A stretch of DNA of 39,515 nucleotides from Bacillota bacterium (lineage in GTDB: Bacteria > Bacillota > Clostridia > Christensenellales > QAND01): the NCBI GenBank assembly GCA_003150225.1, contig QAND01000025.1, forward strand, positions 1 through 39,515. Direction: 5' to 3'. Under the pieces are notes generated by a model, which saw nothing but the letters and a program-made list of their open reading frames with translations, was not told the DNA's origin and ran no database searches. This document shows, one piece after another, positions 6,593-14,569 of the stretch. The stretch's first letter is position 1; each line of letters begins with the position of its first letter. The position numbers and the translations under genes are program-made.

Positions 6593-8541
6593 CGCACCGT
6601 CACGCCGCTTTCCATCTCTCCCAGGGTGGTGATGACGGACAGGTTTTCATCGGCGTCGTCGGCAGCGGACAGGATCATCCCCTGGCTGAGGATGCCCCGA
6701 ATCTTCACCGGCTTTAGGTTGGCCACGATGACCACGTTCTTGCCAACAAGGGCGCTGGGATCGGGATAGAACTTCCGGATGCCCGACACGATGGTGCGCT
6801 CCTGGCCCCCTACGTCCAGCTTGAACTGCAGGAGACGGTCCGCCTTCTCCACCGGCTGGCATTCCAGCACCCGCGCTACCCGAAGCTCCATCTGAGCAAA
6901 GGTATCATAGTCGATCTCAGCGGGGGGAGCGGCTTCTTCCTTGGCCTTCTGGGGTTTGGCAGCCTTTTTCTTGGGCTCCTCCTGGGGAGCGGCGGACAGC
7001 TCCAGCTCCTTTTTGATATCGATCCGGGGGAACAGGGCGTCCCCTTTCTCCACTCGAGCGCCTACCGGCATCCGGCCGAAGGAAGCGGACTCGTAGGTTT
7101 GAAGCTCCTCCGGCGCCCCGATCTGGGCGAACAGCTTTCCAGCGCTGTCCGGCATAAAGGGCGTGATGAAGATGCCAATGAGCCGCAGTCCCTCGATGAG
7201 GTGGTACAGAACGGAATCCAACCGGGCAGCGTGTTCCGGCCCGCTGAGCTTCCAAGGCATGGTCACGTCGATATATTTATTAAGGGCTCCCACATAGTTC
7301 CAGATAATGCCCAAGGCATCCGAGAACCGCAGCTGGTCCATGGCGGCGGTTACCTCCGATGAAAGCCCATTGCCCAGGGCTTCAATATGGGCATCGTGCT
7401 CGTCCATGGTGGTATATGCAGGCACCAGCCCCTCCCGGTACTTGGCGGTCATAGCCACCGACCGGGATAGAAGATTGCCCAAATCGTTGGCAAGGTCGCT
7501 GTTGATCCGGGTAAGAAGGGCCTCCTGGCTGTAGTTGCCGTCGCTGCCAAAGGCCACCTCCCGCATGAGGAAATACCGGACCGCGTCCACGCCATACCGG
7601 CTGCACAGCTCCACTGGGTCCACTACGTTCCCCTTGCTCTTGCTCATCTTCCCGCCGTCGATGACCAGCCAGCCATGGCCAAACACCTGCTTGGGCAGGG
7701 GAAGATCCAGGGCCATGAGCATGATGGGCCAGATGATGGTATGGAACCGCACGATCTCCTTGCCCACCAGGTGGATATCTGCGGGCCAGTATTTTTGAAA
7801 TTTGCTGTCGTCTTCGCTTAAATATCCCAGGGCGGAGATATAGTTGCTCAGGGCGTCAATCCACACATAAACGGTGCAGTCTTCGTCAAAGGTGACGGGG
7901 ATGCCCCATTTGACGCTGGACCGGGCCACGCACAGGTCCTCCAGGCCGGGGAGCAGGAAATTATTGAGCATCTCGTTCTTCCGGGACGCCGGCTGGATGA
8001 ATTCCTCGTGGTCGTTGATATACTGGATCAGGCGGTCGGCATACTTGCTAAGCCGCAAAAAGTAGCTGCTCTCCCGCGTCCTTTCCACAGGCCGTCCGCA
8101 GTCGGGACATTTGCCGTCCACCAGCTGCCGCTCCAGCCAGAAGGATTCGCAAGGGGAGCAGTACCAGCCCTCGTATTCCCCCTTATAGATGTCCCCCTGG
8201 TCATACAGCCGCTGAAAGATCTGCTGGACCACCCGGGCATGGCGCTCATCGGTGGTACGGATGAAATCATCGTTGCTGATGTTCATCAGCTTCCACAGGT
8301 CCAGGATGCCGGAAACGATGTCATCCACAAACTCCTTGGGGGTCTTTCCGGCGATTTTAGCCCGGCGCTCGATCTTCTGGCCGTGCTCGTCGGTACCCGT
8401 CAAAAACATCACGTCATAGCCCTGGAGCCGTTTGAACCGCGCCATGGAATCCGCCGCTACGGTGCAGTAGGCATGTCCGATATGCAGCTTGTCACTGGGA
8501 TAATAGATGGGCGTAGTAATGTAGAATGGTCCCTTGTTCAT
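6589..8541 (-). CDS. metG: Methionine--tRNA ligase
   Basis: 650 residues. Class I aminoacyl-tRNA synthetase that charges tRNA-Met. HIGH signature at residues 20-23, a zinc knuckle with two Cys pairs (CSPC ... CPDC, near 127-146) and GGKMSKSKGN near residue 300. The anticodon-binding helical domain follows, and residues about 545-650 form a C-terminal tRNA-binding (EMAP/Trbp111-type) OB fold joined by a Lys/Ala/Pro-rich linker. The length fits the dimeric MetRS with C-terminal extension. The ATG at 8541 follows AGGAGG. There is no S-box or T-box in the 27 bases separating it from comB. Confidence 0.97.
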   Translation of the reverse strand: MNKGPFYITTPIYYPSDKLHIGHAYCTVAADSMARFKRLQGYDVMFLTGTDEHGQKIERRAKIAGKTPKEFVDDIVSGILDLWKLMNISNDDFIRTTDERHARVVQQIFQRLYDQGDIYKGEYEGWYCSPCESFWLERQLVDGKCPDCGRPVERTRESSYFLRLSKYADRLIQYINDHEEFIQPASRKNEMLNNFLLPGLEDLCVARSSVKWGIPVTFDEDCTVYVWIDALSNYISALGYLSEDDSKFQKYWPADIHLVGKEIVRFHTIIWPIMLMALDLPLPKQVFGHGWLVIDGGKMSKSKGNVVDPVELCSRYGVDAVRYFLMREVAFGSDGNYSQEALLTRINSDLANDLGNLLSRSVAMTAKYREGLVPAYTTMDEHDAHIEALGNGLSSEVTAAMDQLRFSDALGIIWNYVGALNKYIDVTMPWKLSGPEHAARLDSVLYHLIEGLRLIGIFITPFMPDSAGKLFAQIGAPEELQTYESASFGRMPVGARVEKGDALFPRIDIKKELELSAAPQEEPKKKAAKPQKAKEEAAPPAEIDYDTFAQMELRVARVLECQPVEKADRLLQFKLDVGGQERTIVSGIRKFYPDPSALVGKNVVIVANLKPVKIRGILSQGMILSAADDADENLSVITTLGEMESGVTVR

Positions 8542-8568
8542 GGCGTCCTCCTAAGCTTAGATGTTTTT

Positions 8569-9288
8569 CTATTGTAACACGATGCGGCCATCCCGAAACA
8601 CGGGGATCACATCGGTGATATCCTGGGTCAAGCAATAATCCAGATCCTGGGCCAGGCCTAAAGACATCAGCCGCTCAAAATGAGCGGAACCCTGCAGCGC
8701 CTTGGGAACGCCCTTTTTGGCCCGGTTGTAAAGATCCTCCGCCACCCGGCCCAAGTCGTCCAGCTCCAGGGGCACCTTCCGCTGGCGGATCAGATGGATG
8801 AAGCAGCCGGCGGTGAGGATATCATCGGTGGAAAACTTGCCATGGGTTCCGGAGCAGAGGATGGTAAAGTCCTCTCCCAGGCGGACCAGCTCCTCCACCA
8901 GAGCGGTAGCGTTGATCAAGGCCCCGATATACAGCCGCTTGGCGTCGGCGGCGCGGGCGATGGTGGCGGTGCCGTTGGTGGTGGAAAGAATCAGGGTTTT
9001 ATCTGCAATGGCCTCGGGAACGTACTCCAGCGGAGAGTTTCCGAAATCGAACCCCGGCAGCTTCTTGGCGTTGCGCTCCCCACCCAATACCGCGTTATTC
9101 AGCTGCATGTTGGCAGCCAGCTCCATGGCCTTTTCCACATCCTCCACCGGGATGATCTGGGCGCAGCCATTGTGCAGCGCAGTGATGATGGTGGTAGCGG
9201 CCCTCAGGGTATCCACCGCCACCACTACCTTGCCGTCCATATCCTTTTTGGACACATGGGTATTGGAAGCGTATACTTCAATCTTCAT
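8569..9288 (-). CDS. comB: 2-phosphosulfolactate phosphatase-like protein (ComB family)
   Basis: 239 residues. ComB removes phosphate from 2-phosphosulfolactate, giving sulfolactate, a coenzyme M precursor in methanogens; bacterial homologues are common but their role is often unclear. Family features seen: VVAVDTLRAATTI near the N-terminus, the STTNGT block and LCSGTHGKFSTDDILTAGCFI with conserved Asp residues. No comA, comC, comD or comE is in the window. The ATG at 9288 (MKIEVYASN) is favoured by homology and by a weak GGATGG site; the longer open frame continues out of phase through the spmB region and is a shadow. The gene precedes metG and probably shares its transcript. Confidence 0.88.
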   Translation of the reverse strand: MKIEVYASNTHVSKKDMDGKVVVAVDTLRAATTIITALHNGCAQIIPVEDVEKAMELAANMQLNNAVLGGERNAKKLPGFDFGNSPLEYVPEAIADKTLILSTTNGTATIARAADAKRLYIGALINATALVEELVRLGEDFTILCSGTHGKFSTDDILTAGCFIHLIRQRKVPLELDDLGRVAEDLYNRAKKGVPKALQGSAHFERLMSLGLAQDLDYCLTQDITDVIPVFRDGRIVLQ

Positions 9289-9321
9289 AAAAACCATCCA
9301 ATCGTTACAAATAGAATGCCC

Positions 9322-9365
9322 GTCCAGAGCTGGGGCAGTTCCGGCTGCCGATGCCGAGCCCGGAC
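9322..9365 (-). promoter_or_regulatory. Structured 5' leader of the comB-metG transcript
   Basis: The roughly 100-base leader can fold: an outer stem (9357-9365 with 9322-9331, GTCCGGGCT against AGCTCTGGAC with one bulged base) encloses a smaller hairpin GGCAG/CTGCC (9345-9349 with 9334-9338). The motif does not match a riboswitch I know. Hand-drawn folding only. Confidence 0.35.
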
Positions 9366-9396
9366 CGAGACGCGTCCCTAAAATGGGATACCCGTT

Positions 9397-9405
9397 ATTA
9401 TAGCA
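9397..9405 (-). promoter_or_regulatory. Extended -10 promoter of comB-metG
   Basis: TGC TATAAT on the minus strand. No good -35 box at 16-18 bases, which fits an extended -10 promoter. The start site would give a leader of about 100 bases. Confidence 0.55.
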
Positions 9406-9452
9406 CATCTTTTCACAATTGGGAGAACGGTTCGCGTTCCAATTTATATTTT

Positions 9453-9959
9453 TCACCGCGCCAAAAAGCTGGCGCAAACCATCCCCACGATGGTATGCAG
9501 CATACAGGCGGGAATGGTATGGCCCCAGTCCTTGATGCCGATGCTGCCGTAATAGATGGACGCGGTATAGAACACCGCTTCGCTGCATCCCAGAATGATA
9601 CAGGACGTCCGTCCAATGAAGCTGTCGGGGCCATAGGCCATGAGGGTATCGGCCAGTACCGCCATGGCGCCGCCGCCGGAAAAGGGCCGGATCACCGCGA
9701 CGGGAAGGGCCTCCGGGGGCAGCCCAAAGACCTTTGCCACCGGGGCCAGCACCCGCACCAGGAGGTCGAAAAAGCCGCTGGCCCGCAGCATGGATACCGC
9801 GATGAGCATGGCGCAGAGATAGGGAAGGATCCGGATGCAGGTGGAGAGCCCCTCCTTGGCTCCAGCGGTAAAGGCCTCCAGGCAATCCACCTTTTTTACG
9901 GCGCCATACAGCACGATGCCGCCGATGAATACCGCCATAAAATAGGGGGTGATATCCAT
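9453..9959 (-). CDS. spmB: Spore maturation protein B
   Basis: 168 residues, membrane protein with about four hydrophobic segments. SpmA and SpmB together are required for proper dehydration of the spore core and heat resistance in Bacillus and Clostridium. Family marks: the RPFSGGGAMAVLADTL block and CSEAVFYTASIYYGSIGI, in a nucleoside-recognition/gate-type fold. The ATG follows the spmA stop codon immediately (no gap), and the ribosome-binding site lies in the end of spmA. Length compares well with the family (about 175). Confidence 0.93.
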   Translation of the reverse strand: MDITPYFMAVFIGGIVLYGAVKKVDCLEAFTAGAKEGLSTCIRILPYLCAMLIAVSMLRASGFFDLLVRVLAPVAKVFGLPPEALPVAVIRPFSGGGAMAVLADTLMAYGPDSFIGRTSCIILGCSEAVFYTASIYYGSIGIKDWGHTIPACMLHTIVGMVCASFLAR

Positions 9960-10535
9960 CTAGCGCATCCTCCTTCCCATGAGGATGGCGGTTGCAATTC
10001 CCACCACCGTCATGATGCAGCTATCCAGGATGATGGGGAGCGTCACCGAAAAAGGGTCGGTGCTGCCACAGGCGGTGCGCAAAGCGATGATGGAGGTGGG
10101 AATCAAAAGCAGGCTGCTGGTGTTGAGCACCAGAAACATGATCATATCATAGGTGGCGGATTTGGCATTTTGGATTTTCTTCATTCGTTCCATGGCCTTG
10201 AGTCCAAACGGAGTGGCGGCGCTGCCCATGCCCAGGGTATTGGCGGCGATATTCATGCAGATGGCGCCCATGGCCTCCTTGTCCCGCCGTACCCCCGGGA
10301 ACAGCGGGCCCAGTATCTTGCCCAATCCCCTCGCCATTTTATCGTTGAGCCCCGATTGATGGCCAATCTCCAACAGGCCCATCCACAGCATATACGCCCC
10401 CGCCATGGTCACCGTCAACTCCACCGCCTGGGCCGCACCATCCATAGCAGCGGTGGGCAGCTCCCCCAAGGTGCCCCAGCACAGTCCGAACAATGCGGAC
10501 AAAACAACAAGATTCGTCCATATATTCTTTGTCAT
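9960..10535 (-). CDS. spmA: Spore maturation protein A
   Basis: 191 residues, integral membrane, partner of SpmB in spore core dehydration. Features: an N-terminal helix (about 4-22), the MLWMGLLEIGHQSGLNDKMARGL block, the NIAANTLGMGSAATPFGLKAM motif typical of SpmA, then hydrophobic segments to the C-terminus. The ATG at 10535 (MTKNIWTN) is chosen because GGAGGTGG lies nine bases before it; the in-frame TTG at 10550 overlaps that site. The gene is divergent from the abrB-like gene, separated by 145 bases of A+T-rich DNA. I cannot identify a clear sporulation sigma-factor promoter by eye. Confidence 0.93.
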   Translation of the reverse strand: MTKNIWTNLVVLSALFGLCWGTLGELPTAAMDGAAQAVELTVTMAGAYMLWMGLLEIGHQSGLNDKMARGLGKILGPLFPGVRRDKEAMGAICMNIAANTLGMGSAATPFGLKAMERMKKIQNAKSATYDMIMFLVLNTSSLLLIPTSIIALRTACGSTDPFSVTLPIILDSCIMTVVGIATAILMGRRMR

Positions 10536-10589
10536 ATGGCCCACCTCCAAAAATATACATATATTTTGTACAAAAAAACAAAAATATGG

Positions 10590-10618
10590 TTGTACTCTTA
10601 GTTAATTTCTGGTAAAAT
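10590..10618 (+). promoter_or_regulatory. Probable promoter of the AbrB-like gene
   Basis: TTGTAC (10590-10595), 17-base spacer ending TGG, then TAAAAT (10613-10618), an extended -10. The inverted repeat at 10630-10649 lies just downstream. Confidence 0.5.
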
Positions 10619-10629
10619 TCAGTCATTAA

Positions 10630-10649
10630 TTACGATACTTTACTCGTAA
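10630..10649. promoter_or_regulatory. Inverted repeat, possible operator
   Basis: TTACGA (10630-10635) and TCGTAA (10644-10649) are perfect inverted arms eight bases apart, in the leader of the AbrB-like gene. It could be a binding site for that protein or another dimeric repressor. Confidence 0.4.
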
Positions 10650-10680
10650 CTGATAAAATAAAGGACAAGGGGTAATCAAA

Positions 10681-10923
10681 ATGAAGTCGACCGGTATTGT
10701 TAGAAAAGTGGATTCCCTGGGCCGCGTGGTGCTCCCTATCGAGCTGCGCCGCACCATGGGAATGGACGTAAAGGATCCCGTAGAAATCTTTGTTCAGGGG
10801 GATCGCATTGTGTTGCGGAAATACCAGCCTGCCTGCATTTTCTGCGGTAGTGAGAAGGATCTTGTGGAACATGGCGATTACAACGTCTGCCGTGCCTGCA
10901 TCGAAGCTCTCTCCCAGGAATAA
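10681..10923 (+). CDS. AbrB/SpoVT-family transcriptional regulator with C-terminal Cys motifs
   Basis: 80 residues. Residues 1-50 are an AbrB swapped-hairpin DNA-binding domain (STGIVRKVDSLGRVVLPIELRR ... MDVKDPVEIF), the form found in transition-state regulators of Firmicutes. Residues 53-77 carry two Cys pairs, CIFC and CRAC, that probably bind a zinc ion in place of the AbrB C-terminal dimer domain. The ATG is preceded by AAGGGG. It stands alone between a promoter and a strong terminator and is divergent from spmAB. A role in the switch to stationary phase or sporulation is likely from family knowledge but the targets are unknown. Confidence 0.92.
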   Translation: MKSTGIVRKVDSLGRVVLPIELRRTMGMDVKDPVEIFVQGDRIVLRKYQPACIFCGSEKDLVEHGDYNVCRACIEALSQE

Positions 10924-10938
10924 GCATTTATCCACCCC

Positions 10939-10972
10939 GTGTACCCGGGCAGCGTCCGGGTACACTTTTTTT
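10939..10972 (+). terminator. Rho-independent terminator of the AbrB-like gene
   Basis: Stem GTGTACCCGG/CCGGGTACAC (10939-10948 with 10956-10965), 7-base loop, then a seven-T run. Confidence 0.92.
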
Positions 10973-11309
10973 ATTTCGCCCTTTTGCTATGTCTATGAGC
11001 CAAAGGCGGCACATATCCATCCACTTTTTTATTACAGCTGGAAGCAAGAAATCCAAGCGCCTGTCTGGCTACATTTTTATGATCTAGTTTTTGAAGCTAC
11101 GTTGGAATCACTTTCCAGAAAATCTCTTTTATTAGAAATTATTCTGAATTTCTCACCTGGTTTTCACATAAATCACACGAATTCCTACAATCTTTTTTGA
11201 TTTTTCTTTTGTTTTATACAAAAATTGGAATTTATTTCATGGCCGTGTAGATTGGCTGATTGACCCATTCCCATAGTTTTTTACCGGTTTCCCATTCTCT
11301 GTCGGCGGT
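10973..11309. other. A+T-rich intergenic stretch without a gene
   Basis: About 340 bases, clearly richer in A+T than the rest of the window. Stop codons interrupt the frames and no ribosome-binding site with a plausible start is present. I see no tRNA, riboswitch or repeat. The right end contains the promoter of the next gene. Confidence 0.5.
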
Positions 11310-11338
11310 TTGATTTTCCTTGTCCGCCATGCTATGCT
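11310..11338 (+). promoter_or_regulatory. Promoter of the nicotinamidase-like gene
   Basis: TTGATT (11310-11315), 17-base spacer ending TGC, TATGCT (11333-11338). The predicted start is about 20 bases before the ATG. Confidence 0.6.
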
Positions 11339-11363
11339 GGCGTCAACAATAGGAGGTGGCCCT

Positions 11364-11900
11364 ATGGCAAGGATTTTAGTGGTGGTGGACTATCAAAAGG
11401 ATTTTGTGGATGGCGCTCTGGGCTATCATGGCGCAGAATCGCTGCTCCCCGGTATCCGGGATCAAGTGGAAGCCTTTTTGGCGGCGGGTGATCCCGTCTA
11501 TTTTACCCTGGACACCCATGGGGAGGACTATCTGCAAACCCAGGAGGGAAAAGGACTGCCGGTGCCCCACTGCATTGCTGGCACCCCCGGATGGCAGCTC
11601 TATGGAGATCTGGCCCAATACCATGGCGATACCCGGGTAACCCTGGTGGAAAAGCCCACCTTTGGATCGGTGGAGCTGGCCCGGCTTGTCCAGGAACGCC
11701 AGGGGGAGGGCCCTCATGCGTTTCATCTTATGGGGCTGGTCACCAATATCTGCGTCATCAGCAACGCCGCCCTCCTAAAGGCCCATTTCCCGGAATCGGA
11801 TTTTATCATCCATGGAAGCCTCTGCGGCGGCGGGGACCGTACCCTTCACAAAAGCGCCCTCTCCGTTATGGAAAGCCTCCTGATGCAGGTGCTACCCTAA
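11364..11900 (+). CDS. Cysteine hydrolase of the isochorismatase family, nicotinamidase-like
   Basis: 178 residues. The catalytic triad of the family is seen: Asp9 (VVVDYQKDF), Lys97 (VEKPTFGS) and nucleophile Cys130 (GLVTNICVISNA). The metal-ligand pattern of nicotinamidases, Asp50, His52 and His69 (LDTHGEDY ... PVPHCIAGTPGW), is also present, so hydrolysis of nicotinamide to nicotinate in NAD salvage is the best guess. Length is near the small PncA type. The ATG at 11364 follows AGGAGG by eight bases; a longer frame starting at 11310 lies in the promoter and is rejected. Its stop overlaps the convergent 74-residue gene by four bases. Confidence 0.88.
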   Translation: MARILVVVDYQKDFVDGALGYHGAESLLPGIRDQVEAFLAAGDPVYFTLDTHGEDYLQTQEGKGLPVPHCIAGTPGWQLYGDLAQYHGDTRVTLVEKPTFGSVELARLVQERQGEGPHAFHLMGLVTNICVISNAALLKAHFPESDFIIHGSLCGGGDRTLHKSALSVMESLLMQVLP

Positions 11901-12121
11901 TCCTCCGCCTTCTCCTCCTCCGTCTTTGGCTTATGAGGCGGATGGGGCCGAGGCTGGCAGGGGTCGGGATACCGGCATAGGAACAGCAGGTTGGAGCCTA
12001 GATTGATAAAAAAATCCCCCAGGAAGTGGGCTTCATCCGGGGTACAGCACTCCATGATGTGGCGCGCCAGGATACTGGTGGTCACCAGCAGGTCCCCGGC
12101 GTCCTGTCGATCCCGTCTCAT
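11897..12121 (-). CDS. Small protein, possibly DUF6774-like
   Basis: 74 residues. The core LVTTSILARHIMECCTPDEA followed by HFLGDFFINLGSNLLFLC (residues 12-49) has the layout of two short amphipathic helices seen in small clostridial proteins I associate with DUF6774, function unknown. The tail is rich in Pro, Lys and Glu. The ATG at 12121 is preceded by GGTGATGAG, a partial match to the anti-Shine-Dalgarno. It is separated from the tup operon by a terminator and overlaps the convergent hydrolase gene by four bases. Family link is tentative; coding status is probable. Confidence 0.55.
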   Translation of the reverse strand: MRRDRQDAGDLLVTTSILARHIMECCTPDEAHFLGDFFINLGSNLLFLCRYPDPCQPRPHPPHKPKTEEEKAED

Positions 12122-12187
12122 CTCATCACCACTTTCCGTCCCTCTATCCTATGACGGCAAAGGGCGCTTTGCCCGTGGTGAGCGGAT

Positions 12188-12225
12188 AAAAAACAGGGCA
12201 TCGGAATTCCGATGCCCTGTTTTTT
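12188..12225. terminator. Strong bidirectional terminator after the tup operon
   Basis: Perfect 12-bp stem ACAGGGCATCGG/CCGATGCCCTGT (12193-12204 with 12209-12220), AATT loop, A-run before and T-run after. It ends the tup transcript, whose last stop is at 12231. Confidence 0.93.
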
Positions 12226-12230
12226 CGCGA

Positions 12231-12908
12231 TTAAATACGCCAATGTGCTAAAAATTCCCTTAGGTGGGGATCCTCCGGCGCGTCCAGCAGTTGGCGAATG
12301 GGACCCTCCGCTACGATCTCCCCTCGATGGAGAAAGATCATCCGCCGGCATAGGCGCGCCGCCTGGGCCAGGGAATGGGTGGCCATGAGCACGGTGCAGC
12401 CCGTCTCCCGCTGATACTCCAACAGCGCCGCCTCCACCAGATCGTTCCCCGCGATGTCGGTGGCGGAGGTGGGCTCATCCAAAAGAAGCAGTTTCCGGGG
12501 TCGGACGATCATCCGGGCAAAGGCCATCCGCTGGGTCTCGCCTCCCGAAAGCCGGCTGCCGTTTTCCCTTGCCATGTTCTCCATGCCTACCCGGCCAAGA
12601 GCGGCCAGCGCCGCCTCCTCCGGGCGCGGGTGGGAGGAGGATAGGGCCATGGTCACATTTTTCAACACGCTCCTCTGGAACCCGTAGGGACGCTGAGGCA
12701 GATAGCCCACCTGGCCGGACTCCTCCGGCAAACGCATCCGGCCGGCATCGGGGACAAGCACCCCGGCCAGAATGCGCAGCAGGGTGGATTTCCCAGAACC
12801 ATTTGCCCCCAATAGGGCATAGGTTTCCCCCTCCAGCAAGGTTAGCGCCGGTATGTTTAGCACCCGGCGGCCTTGATAGGTTTTGCTCAGGGATACCAGT
12901 TCCATCAT
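12231..12908 (-). CDS. tupC: Tungstate ABC transporter, ATP-binding subunit
   Basis: 225 residues. ATPase of a tungstate importer. Walker A is GANGSGKST (about 34-42), signature LSGGETQRMAFARM, Walker B LLLLDEPTSATD, and the H-loop histidine is in LMATHSLAQA. The ATG (12908) overlaps the tupB stop by four bases, a translationally coupled pair. Identity as TupC rests on the operon with a TupA-type binding protein. WtpC or ModC would be alternatives, but a ModC would usually carry a C-terminal TOBE domain, absent here. Ends with a strong terminator. Confidence 0.92.
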   Translation of the reverse strand: MMELVSLSKTYQGRRVLNIPALTLLEGETYALLGANGSGKSTLLRILAGVLVPDAGRMRLPEESGQVGYLPQRPYGFQRSVLKNVTMALSSSHPRPEEAALAALGRVGMENMARENGSRLSGGETQRMAFARMIVRPRKLLLLDEPTSATDIAGNDLVEAALLEYQRETGCTVLMATHSLAQAARLCRRMIFLHRGEIVAEGPIRQLLDAPEDPHLREFLAHWRI

Positions 12909-13585
12909 GGCCGCTCCTCCTGCAGTTTGCCGGCAAGGGCGTTGATCACAAAGGCGATGAGGAGCAGGAGAATGCCCAGGGCCACTGCCAAGCCAAAGTT
13001 GCCCTTATTGGTCTCCAGCATGATGGTGGTGGTCATCACCCGGGTCTTGTACTGGACGTTGCCTCCCACCAACTGGACGGCTCCTACCTCGGAGATGGCC
13101 CTTCCGAATCCGGTTAGCACCACGGACACCAGCTGGGGCCGGCATTCCCGCAGGATCAGCCATAGGGTTCTGGACCGGGAAAGGCCGATGCCCGCCGCAG
13201 TCTCCATCACTGCCGGAGCTTTTGCCGATACCATGGAGGAGGTGAGCCCCGTGACGATGGGGGTAATAAGCACCACCTGGGCGATGACCATGGCAGGCAC
13301 CGAAAACAGCAGCCGCAGGCTGCCCAGAGGGCCGCTCCGGGAAAGGAGCAAAAACACGATCAATCCCGCCACCACCGGAGGCAGGCCCATCAGGGTGTGG
13401 ATTATCTTTAGAATCAGCTTGCGGCCCCTGAACTTCCCGGTGCCCAGCAACACCCCCAGGGGCACGCCGATACACACCGCAATGGCGGTGCTGGACAGAG
13501 ACATCTTAAGGGTAACCCATAGAATTTGCCGAAGCTCCCAATCGGCTCCAAACAATAGTCCCAGGGCCTCCGCGAATACTTCCAT
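12905..13585 (-). CDS. tupB: Tungstate ABC transporter, permease subunit
   Basis: 226 residues with about five or six membrane segments. The cytoplasmic loop that contacts the ATPase is the EAA-like stretch AAGIGLSRSRTLWLILREC, followed by GFGRAISEVGAVQLVGGN, a pattern shared by TupB and ModB permeases. The ATG at 13585 (MEVFAEALG) is chosen because GGAGAGG lies nine bases upstream; an in-frame TTG at 13609 overlaps that site. An intervening hairpin separates it from tupA. Confidence 0.93.
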   Translation of the reverse strand: MEVFAEALGLLFGADWELRQILWVTLKMSLSSTAIAVCIGVPLGVLLGTGKFRGRKLILKIIHTLMGLPPVVAGLIVFLLLSRSGPLGSLRLLFSVPAMVIAQVVLITPIVTGLTSSMVSAKAPAVMETAAGIGLSRSRTLWLILRECRPQLVSVVLTGFGRAISEVGAVQLVGGNVQYKTRVMTTTIMLETNKGNFGLAVALGILLLLIAFVINALAGKLQEERP

Positions 13586-13648
13586 CGGTGCGTTCCTCTC
13601 CTCTTCCAAGGGACCGGAAAACGCCGGCCTGATGACCCGCGCTCCTAT

Positions 13649-13686
13649 AAAGAAAAGGGGCAGGCGGGTTTCCCCTCCTGCTCCCC
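13649..13686 (-). terminator. Attenuator-like hairpin between tupA and tupB
   Basis: On the minus strand a G-rich arm, GGGGAGCAGG (13686-13677), faces CCTGCCCC (13664-13657), followed by TTTTCTTT. A weak terminator here would give more binding protein than permease, a common arrangement in ABC importers. Pairing has mismatches. Confidence 0.5.
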
Positions 13687-13699
13687 TCTTGCTCAGCCG

Positions 13700-14563
13700 T
13701 TATTTTTCCAGCACATAGAACAGGGCCTCGCCGTACTCTTCCTTGCCGTACTCGGCGATGAGGTCCAGGGCTTCCTGGGAGGTGATCCACTGGATAAAGG
13801 CGTTGGCGCCATCGGTGTTGGTGTCAGGATGCTTCTCCGCATTCACGGCGATGACGGAATAGGTATTCTTCATCTCATCGGACTTCTCCAGAAGCAGTTC
13901 CAGATCCAGGTTCTCCTTCATGGATAGATAGGTGCCTTTATCGGTAAGGATATAGGCGCCCCGCTCATTGGCCTGGTTCAGGCAAGCGCCCATACCAGCG
14001 CCGGCGGAGATGTAGAAATCCTGTCCATCGGGTTCGATCTCGGCAGCCTGCCAGATCTTTTTCTCTGCGTTGTGGGTGCCGGAGTTGTCTCCACGGGACA
14101 CAAACTGGGCGCCCTCGGTGTTGGCGATGGCCTTAAAGGCATCGGTGGCGGTGGCACAATCCTTTACTTTGGCGGGATCATCGGCCGGCCCTACGATGAC
14201 AAAGTAGTTGTACATGAAGGGAATCCGCTCTACGCCAAAACCGCTGTTGACAAACTCTTCCTCAGCGGACTTGGAGTGCACCAGGAGGCAGTCGGCGTCG
14301 CCGCTCTCGCCCAGCTTGATGGCCGCGCCGGTGCCATTGCTGGTGATCTCCAGCTTGTAGCCGGTCTTGGCCTCAAAGGTGGGCTGGAGGTAGGGCAGCA
14401 ACCCGGAATCGTTCACCGAGGTGGTGGTGGACAGGCGGATGGTGGGGTTCTCGGGAGTGGGGACAGCGCTCTGTTCGGGTTCTGTGGCGGTTCCGCCGCA
14501 GCCAACCAGAGCCAGACCCATCACCACGAGAACTGCCAGCAGCAGGGACAGTCTCTTTTTCAT
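13700..14563 (-). CDS. tupA: Tungstate-binding lipoprotein
   Basis: 287 residues. Extracellular substrate-binding protein of the tungstate importer; tungsten serves enzymes such as formate dehydrogenase and aldehyde ferredoxin oxidoreductase in anaerobes. A lipoprotein signal peptide ends in the lipobox LVGC with Cys22, followed by a Pro/Thr/Glu linker. The oxyanion-binding motif STTTSVNDSGLL is at about 45-56, and a VSRGDNSGTHNAEKKIW block follows further on, both typical of TupA rather than ModA. The ATG at 14563 is preceded by AAAGGAG at ten bases; this site lies inside the predicted riboswitch. First gene of tupA-B-C. Confidence 0.94.
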   Translation of the reverse strand: MKKRLSLLLAVLVVMGLALVGCGGTATEPEQSAVPTPENPTIRLSTTTSVNDSGLLPYLQPTFEAKTGYKLEITSNGTGAAIKLGESGDADCLLVHSKSAEEEFVNSGFGVERIPFMYNYFVIVGPADDPAKVKDCATATDAFKAIANTEGAQFVSRGDNSGTHNAEKKIWQAAEIEPDGQDFYISAGAGMGACLNQANERGAYILTDKGTYLSMKENLDLELLLEKSDEMKNTYSVIAVNAEKHPDTNTDGANAFIQWITSQEALDLIAEYGKEEYGEALFYVLEK

Positions 14564-14569
14564 GGGAAT

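Noticed and set aside
8542..9420. SAM or T-box riboswitch controlling metG
   Set aside because: Only 27 bases separate comB and metG, and the comB leader lacks the conserved cores of either class.
9289..9885. N-terminal extension of the comB frame
   Set aside because: It overlaps spmB out of frame and contains the comB promoter; homology starts at MKIEVYA.
9351..10601. 416-residue open frame on the plus strand
   Set aside because: Antisense to spmA-spmB, rich in His/Gln/Gly as expected for a shadow of hydrophobic membrane genes.
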